9,589 nucleotides of DNA, taken from contig DHGT01000118.1 in NCBI GenBank assembly GCA_002402905.1, forward strand, positions 1 through 9,589, read 5' to 3'. Each line of letters opens with the position of its first letter. The first letter of the stretch is position 1. A program made the position numbers and the translations under genes. Shown piece by piece: positions 6,473 through 9,589 of this stretch. The notes below the pieces were generated by a model. The model saw nothing but the letters and a program-made list of their open reading frames with translations. It did no database searches and was not told where the DNA came from. This DNA comes from Desulfatitalea sp. UBA4791. GTDB lineage: Bacteria > Desulfobacterota > Desulfobacteria > Desulfobacterales > Desulfosarcinaceae.

Positions 6473-7886
6473 ATTCGAATTGAACGGACAACCGATTTGC
6501 CTGGAGGCAGCCGCGGACCGCCGGGCCGTGGATCTGCTGCGGGAGGACCTGGGCCTGACCGGCACCAAGGAGGGGTGCGGCACCGGCGAGTGCGGGGCCT
6601 GCACCATTCTGGTGGACGGCCGCAGCCGGCTCTCCTGCCTGATGTTGGCGTCCCAGCTGCAGGGCCGCCGGATCACCACCATCGAGGGCCTTGCCCCCGA
6701 GGGGCAGCTGCACCCGGTCCAGGCCGCCTTCGCGCGGCACGGGGCCGTGCAGTGCGGCTTCTGCACACCCGGCATGGTACTGACGGCGGTGGACCTGCTG
6801 GCGCGGCATCCCCGCCCGCGAGCCGATGAAGTGGTCAACGCGGTCAGCGGCAACCTGTGCCGCTGCACGGGATATCAGAAGATCGTATCGGCCGTCATGG
6901 ATGCCGGTGATACCGCGCCCATGCCGTGTTCCCACCAGGAGCCCGCGCCGAATCCAACGCCATGCGCCATCCCGGATGGCGGCCGGCCCGGGGGGACGAC
7001 TGCGGGCCGCCCGGTATGGATGCCCTGCACATTGGACGACCTGTGGCCCCTGCTCGCCGAACATCCGCAGGCGCGGGTTTTCGCGGGCGGCACCGACCTG
7101 CTGGTATGGCTCCGCAATGGAAAAATCGACGCACCGGCCCTGATCGGCCTGGAGCGCATTGACGCGCTACGGGACATCACCGAAACCGCCGACGCCGTCC
7201 GGATTGGCGCGGCAGCGACCCACGAGACGCTGCTGGCCGATCCCATCCTCGCCCGACACTTTCCCGTACTGCAGCAGGCGCTTCGAACCCTGGGATCGCC
7301 CCATATCCGGCACGTAGGCACCATCGGCGGCAATCTGGCCACCGCCTCGCCGGCCGGAGACACGCTGCCGCCCCTGCATGTGCTCGACGCCACGGTGACC
7401 GTTCAATCGATCCAAGGCACCCGTCATCTGCCCATCGCGTCGTTTATCACCGGGCCCGGACAGACCGCACTGATGCCCGGCGAAATCATCTCCGCGGTAA
7501 TCCTTCCCAAGCCGGCGGCTGGAACGCGTCAGCACTTTGAAAAAGTGGGACTGCGACAAGCCATGGCCTGCGCCGTGGCCAGTCTGGCGGCGGTCGTCAC
7601 CTTCGACAAGGCTGGCGCCATCGACCGCGCCTGCCTGGCCTGGGGCAGTGTCGGTCCCACGGTCGTACGCCTGCCGGACGTCGAAGCGGCCCTGTCCGGA
7701 CGGTGGCTCGATCAGGAGACCCTGGACGCGGTGAGGCCCCTGGTCAGCCGACACCTCTCCCCGATCAGCGATGTCCGGACCGGCGCAGATTACCGCCGCC
7801 GGGTCGCCGGCAATCTGCTCCTGCGGCTGGCAGGCGATGGCCAAACCCACCAGGCAACGGCAGTCCGAGTGGAGCAAGCCTCATGA
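6462..7886 (+). CDS. Fused [2Fe-2S] and FAD-binding subunit of the molybdenum hydroxylase
   Basis: This 474-residue protein carries electrons from the molybdenum centre through two [2Fe-2S] clusters to FAD. The N-terminal plant-ferredoxin-type cluster uses C39, C44, C47 and C59. The second, helical cluster uses C98, C101, C133 and C135 (CGFC and NLCRC). A Gly/Pro-rich linker at about 148-186 leads to an FAD domain of the CO dehydrogenase medium-chain type with FAGGTD (207-212) and TIGGNLATASPAGD (287-300), followed by the C-terminal domain ending near ADYRRRVAGNLLLRL (442-456). The domain order matches XdhA of the two-subunit bacterial xanthine dehydrogenases; in many relatives these are separate proteins. 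The FAD domain shows no cysteine cluster of the kind that binds the extra [4Fe-4S] in 4-hydroxybenzoyl-CoA reductase, so that enzyme is unlikely. The gene follows the large subunit, overlapping it by 11 bases, and ends in an ATGA overlap with the transporter. NAD may be the final acceptor, but this cannot be told from sequence. Confidence 0.95.
   Translation: MKIEFELNGQPICLEAAADRRAVDLLREDLGLTGTKEGCGTGECGACTILVDGRSRLSCLMLASQLQGRRITTIEGLAPEGQLHPVQAAFARHGAVQCGFCTPGMVLTAVDLLARHPRPRADEVVNAVSGNLCRCTGYQKIVSAVMDAGDTAPMPCSHQEPAPNPTPCAIPDGGRPGGTTAGRPVWMPCTLDDLWPLLAEHPQARVFAGGTDLLVWLRNGKIDAPALIGLERIDALRDITETADAVRIGAAATHETLLADPILARHFPVLQQALRTLGSPHIRHVGTIGGNLATASPAGDTLPPLHVLDATVTVQSIQGTRHLPIASFITGPGQTALMPGEIISAVILPKPAAGTRQHFEKVGLRQAMACAVASLAAVVTFDKAGAIDRACLAWGSVGPTVVRLPDVEAALSGRWLDQETLDAVRPLVSRHLSPISDVRTGADYRRRVAGNLLLRLAGDGQTHQATAVRVEQAS
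7871..7874 (+). promoter_or_regulatory. Ribosome binding site for the MFS transporter
   Basis: GGAG lies eight bases before ATG 7883. It supports that start over an open extension from 7703, whose 60 codons are out-of-frame reading of the preceding gene with an R/P/G-rich composition. Confidence 0.6.
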
Positions 7887-9088
7887 GCGACGCCCCTGCC
7901 TTGGCCGAACGATCGTCCGACGCCGGCCTGTTCACATCCCGCAAGTTCCTCGCCCTGATGGCCGCGGCATTCCTGGCTTACGCCAACGTGGCCGTTTTCT
8001 TCGGCTTCGTGGACCATCTGCGGGTGCTGCCCGTATCGCCGGCCGATTACGGCATCCTGATCGGCGCCATGGCGGCCGCGTCCCTGGTGGTGCGCCCGCT
8101 GGTCAGTCCCTTTTCCCACGCCGGCAACACGCGGCTGTTGCTCTCCATCGGCACCGCCCTGGCCGTCGCCGCACTGGCCGCCTATACGATCGCGGCCGGG
8201 TTCTGGAGCATGCTGCTGGTGCGCCTCTTTCACGGGACAGCCTTCGCGGTGCTGGGCACGGCCCTGATGACCGCTGTGGTGGGCGTCATCCCCAAGACCA
8301 AAAGCGCCCAGTTCTTCGGATACCTGGCCGTGGTGACCCTGCTGCCCTACACCCTGATTCCCCCGCTGCTGCCGTTTCTGGACGCACACCTGGGCGGCTT
8401 CAACCGCACCCTGCTGCTGTTCGCCTTGTTGACACTGCTGGTCTTTCCCCTGGTGTTCGCCGTCGCCGGACGCGAGCCCATGTCGTCGGGCGATGACAAT
8501 GCATCCGCCCTCACCGGCCGGGAAATTGTGTCGAATTTACAAGATGTGCGGGTGCTGCGGATTCTGGCCGCCATGCTGCTGCTCTACTGTGGACACGCCA
8601 TGGTCTTTTTCTTTTTGGATGGCTATGGGCAATCGATTCGGATCGCCTATGCAGGGGTTTTCCTGACCCTCTCCACCGCAGGTGAAATCGGGATTCGCGT
8701 CGCCGCCGGGGCTTTCTTCGACCGCATGGACAAGCGGCGGCTGGCGGCCGTGGCCCTGGTGGCGCTGGGCCTGGCCTATGCCGCGCTGGCCCATGTTCCC
8801 GGCGAGTGGCTCTTTTTCGCCCTCGGCTTAGTCTTCGGATTGGGGTGGGGCGTGGCCATGCCGGTCTTTAACGGGTTGATCTTCGATGTGTCCAAACCCC
8901 GTTTCCGCGCCTTCAATATCAATCTCGGCCTGCAGATGTTCCAGGCGGGCTTCTTCCTGGGCCCTCTGATCGGCGCGCCTCTGTTGGACCGCTGGGGATA
9001 TGCCTCGCTCTATCATTGCTGCGCGGTGCTCAGCCTGCTGGCCGTAGTACTCATCTGGACGAAAAAGGAGAAAAACAATGGAAGTTGA
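7883..9088 (+). CDS. Major facilitator superfamily transporter, 12 predicted membrane segments
   Basis: This 401-residue inner-membrane protein is a secondary transporter of MFS_1 type. About twelve hydrophobic segments can be seen, roughly at residues 22-44, 55-75, 83-105, 107-130, 142-165, 175-195, 225-247, 255-278, 286-303, 308-332, 343-366 and 374-392. The polar loop at 196-222 splits the protein into two six-helix halves. RLFHGTAFAVLGTA (114-127) resembles the usual MFS fourth helix, and the loop FDRMDKRR (279-286) matches the MFS loop between helices 8 and 9. The tail is short and basic (KKEKNN). It starts on the ATGA overlap with the iron-sulfur/FAD subunit and overlaps the STAS gene by 11 bases, so it is likely co-translated with both. 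From context it may import the substrate of the hydroxylase or export its product; direction and substrate cannot be read from the sequence. Confidence 0.92.
   Translation: MSDAPALAERSSDAGLFTSRKFLALMAAAFLAYANVAVFFGFVDHLRVLPVSPADYGILIGAMAAASLVVRPLVSPFSHAGNTRLLLSIGTALAVAALAAYTIAAGFWSMLLVRLFHGTAFAVLGTALMTAVVGVIPKTKSAQFFGYLAVVTLLPYTLIPPLLPFLDAHLGGFNRTLLLFALLTLLVFPLVFAVAGREPMSSGDDNASALTGREIVSNLQDVRVLRILAAMLLLYCGHAMVFFFLDGYGQSIRIAYAGVFLTLSTAGEIGIRVAAGAFFDRMDKRRLAAVALVALGLAYAALAHVPGEWLFFALGLVFGLGWGVAMPVFNGLIFDVSKPRFRAFNINLGLQMFQAGFFLGPLIGAPLLDRWGYASLYHCCAVLSLLAVVLIWTKKEKNNGS
9065..9070 (+). promoter_or_regulatory. Strong ribosome binding site for the STAS gene
   Basis: AAGGAG, within a purine-rich run, lies seven bases before ATG 9078. 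It is the best Shine-Dalgarno match on the plus strand of the operon, suggesting the small STAS protein is made at a higher level than the proteins before it. Confidence 0.75.
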
Positions 9089-9410
9089 CTTTCGAGTGCA
9101 AGCCGATACGCTGGTGGCCTCTCTTCGAGGACGCCTGGACACCCATACCGCCCCGGCGTTCGAGGAGCGGACCCGGGAAGCCCTTAACCGAAACGAAAAG
9201 AAATGGATCTTCGATCTTTCCGGATTGGCGTACATCAGCAGCGCGGGGCTGCGCGTGGTCCTCGCCGCGGCCAAGGCATTGAAGGCCGATGGCGGGGAGA
9301 TCCGACTGGCCGCGGCCGGGGGTTCGGTTAAAAAGGTATTTGAGATCTCGGGATTCTTCTCCCTCTTCAAGCACTTCGATACGCCGGAGGCGGCGCTCGA
9401 AGCATTCTGA
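9078..9410 (+). CDS. STAS-domain protein, anti-sigma-factor antagonist (SpoIIAA/RsbV) type
   Basis: This 110-residue protein is a single STAS domain, the usual size for SpoIIAA/RsbV. In partner switching such a protein binds an RsbW-type kinase when unphosphorylated and is released when a conserved serine is phosphorylated. Visible landmarks are RGRLDTHTAPAFEE (17-30), FDLSGLAYISSAGLR (45-59) and the C-terminal KKVFEISGF (residues 85-93), which matches the KRLFDMSGL region of SpoIIAA. S55 aligns with the phosphorylated Ser58 of Bacillus SpoIIAA; the aspartate before it is replaced by S54, a common variant in stand-alone proteobacterial STAS proteins. The gene has a strong ribosome binding site and starts 11 bases inside the transporter gene. 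It is the last gene of the operon. Its partner could be the RsbW-like protein at 1700, or an unlinked kinase; a direct effect on the adjacent transporter is a third possibility. Confidence 0.95.
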   Translation: MEVDFRVQADTLVASLRGRLDTHTAPAFEERTREALNRNEKKWIFDLSGLAYISSAGLRVVLAAAKALKADGGEIRLAAAGGSVKKVFEISGFFSLFKHFDTPEAALEAF

Positions 9411-9589
9411 TCGGGGAGGAGGCGATGGTGGCAATGCCATTGACGCCCTGGCCCTTTTTCATCTATCTTGCGTTTTAGGCTTGCGCATCAGGCTTAAGGG
9501 CAGCTCCATAATCGCTAAGTTATTCTAGTACCATGGTCGGCGATAACAAAATCTTGCGCTTACCGCTATGCTGTTTTTCGCGTACTCGT
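9411..9589. other. Downstream non-coding tail, less GC-rich
   Basis: No supported gene is present. A 17-codon frame (ATG 9425 to TAG 9478) follows the purine-rich GGGGAGGAGG but resembles nothing known. A weak imperfect hairpin (GGCG at 9421-9424 with CGCC at about 9444-9447, ATGG/CCAT inside) is followed by CCCTTTTTC and might act as a poor terminator. The drop in GC relative to the operon fits the end of a transcription unit. Confidence 0.4.

Noticed and set aside
4631..6868. A 745-codon open frame on the minus strand opposite the molybdenum subunit
   Set aside because: It mirrors a clear plus-strand gene with all family motifs. Its own product is rich in R, G, H and Q with no recognisable domain, which is typical of antisense frames in GC-rich DNA.
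7703..7882. A 60-codon N-terminal extension of the transporter
   Set aside because: It overlaps the preceding gene in another frame, is R/P/G-rich, and ATG 7883 has a good ribosome binding site and gives a normal MFS N-terminus.
4160..7886. Assignment of the hydroxylase as 4-hydroxybenzoyl-CoA reductase because of the aromatic ligase nearby
   Set aside because: That enzyme has separate FAD and [2Fe-2S] subunits and extra cysteines in the FAD subunit for a [4Fe-4S] cluster; here the two are fused and those cysteines are absent.
9465..9558. ATCTTGCG repeated at 9465-9472 and 9551-9558, as possible mobile-element target duplication
   Set aside because: An eight-base repeat in about 180 bases is not unlikely by chance, and no transposase or inverted ends lie between the copies.
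9520..9589. A 22-codon minus-strand frame open at the right edge, possible end of a convergent gene
   Set aside because: Too short to distinguish from chance, and the residues match nothing I recognise.

Overview
The window is GC-rich bacterial DNA that is almost entirely protein-coding. It looks like a catabolic or accessory region of an anaerobic proteobacterium. A benzoate-CoA ligase-type enzyme, a molybdenum hydroxylase and an RsbW/STAS-type regulatory pair would suit a sulfate-reducing deltaproteobacterium (Desulfobacterota). That placement is inference; no phylogenetic marker is present. No RNA gene, CRISPR array, insertion sequence or prophage gene was seen.

Layout: on the minus strand, positions 1-1456 hold most of an aromatic acyl-CoA ligase that runs off the left edge and lacks only its C-terminal tail. 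A 243-bp divergent intergenic region (1457-1699) follows. From 1700 to 9410 six plus-strand genes form one unbroken chain in which every gene overlaps the next by 4 or 11 bases: (1) a protein with a degenerate RsbW/HATPase-like N-terminal domain and a long unassigned C-terminal part; (2) a HisC-type PLP aminotransferase; (3) a molybdopterin-binding large subunit of a xanthine dehydrogenase-family hydroxylase; (4) its partner, a fusion of the [2Fe-2S] and FAD subunits; (5) a 12-segment MFS transporter; (6) a stand-alone STAS (anti-sigma-factor antagonist-like) protein. The last 180 bases are less GC-rich and hold no supported gene.

How the genes may work together (inference): the hydroxylase would oxidise an aromatic, N-heterocyclic or aldehyde substrate; the aminotransferase would act on a linked amino or keto compound; the transporter would move a substrate or product. 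The divergent ligase could activate an aromatic acid belonging to the same route. The unusual part is the frame: an anti-sigma-like protein opens the operon and an anti-anti-sigma-like protein closes it, so a metabolic cassette sits inside what may be its own partner-switching module. The anti-sigma-like protein lacks recognisable ATP-binding residues, so it may work by binding rather than by phosphorylation.
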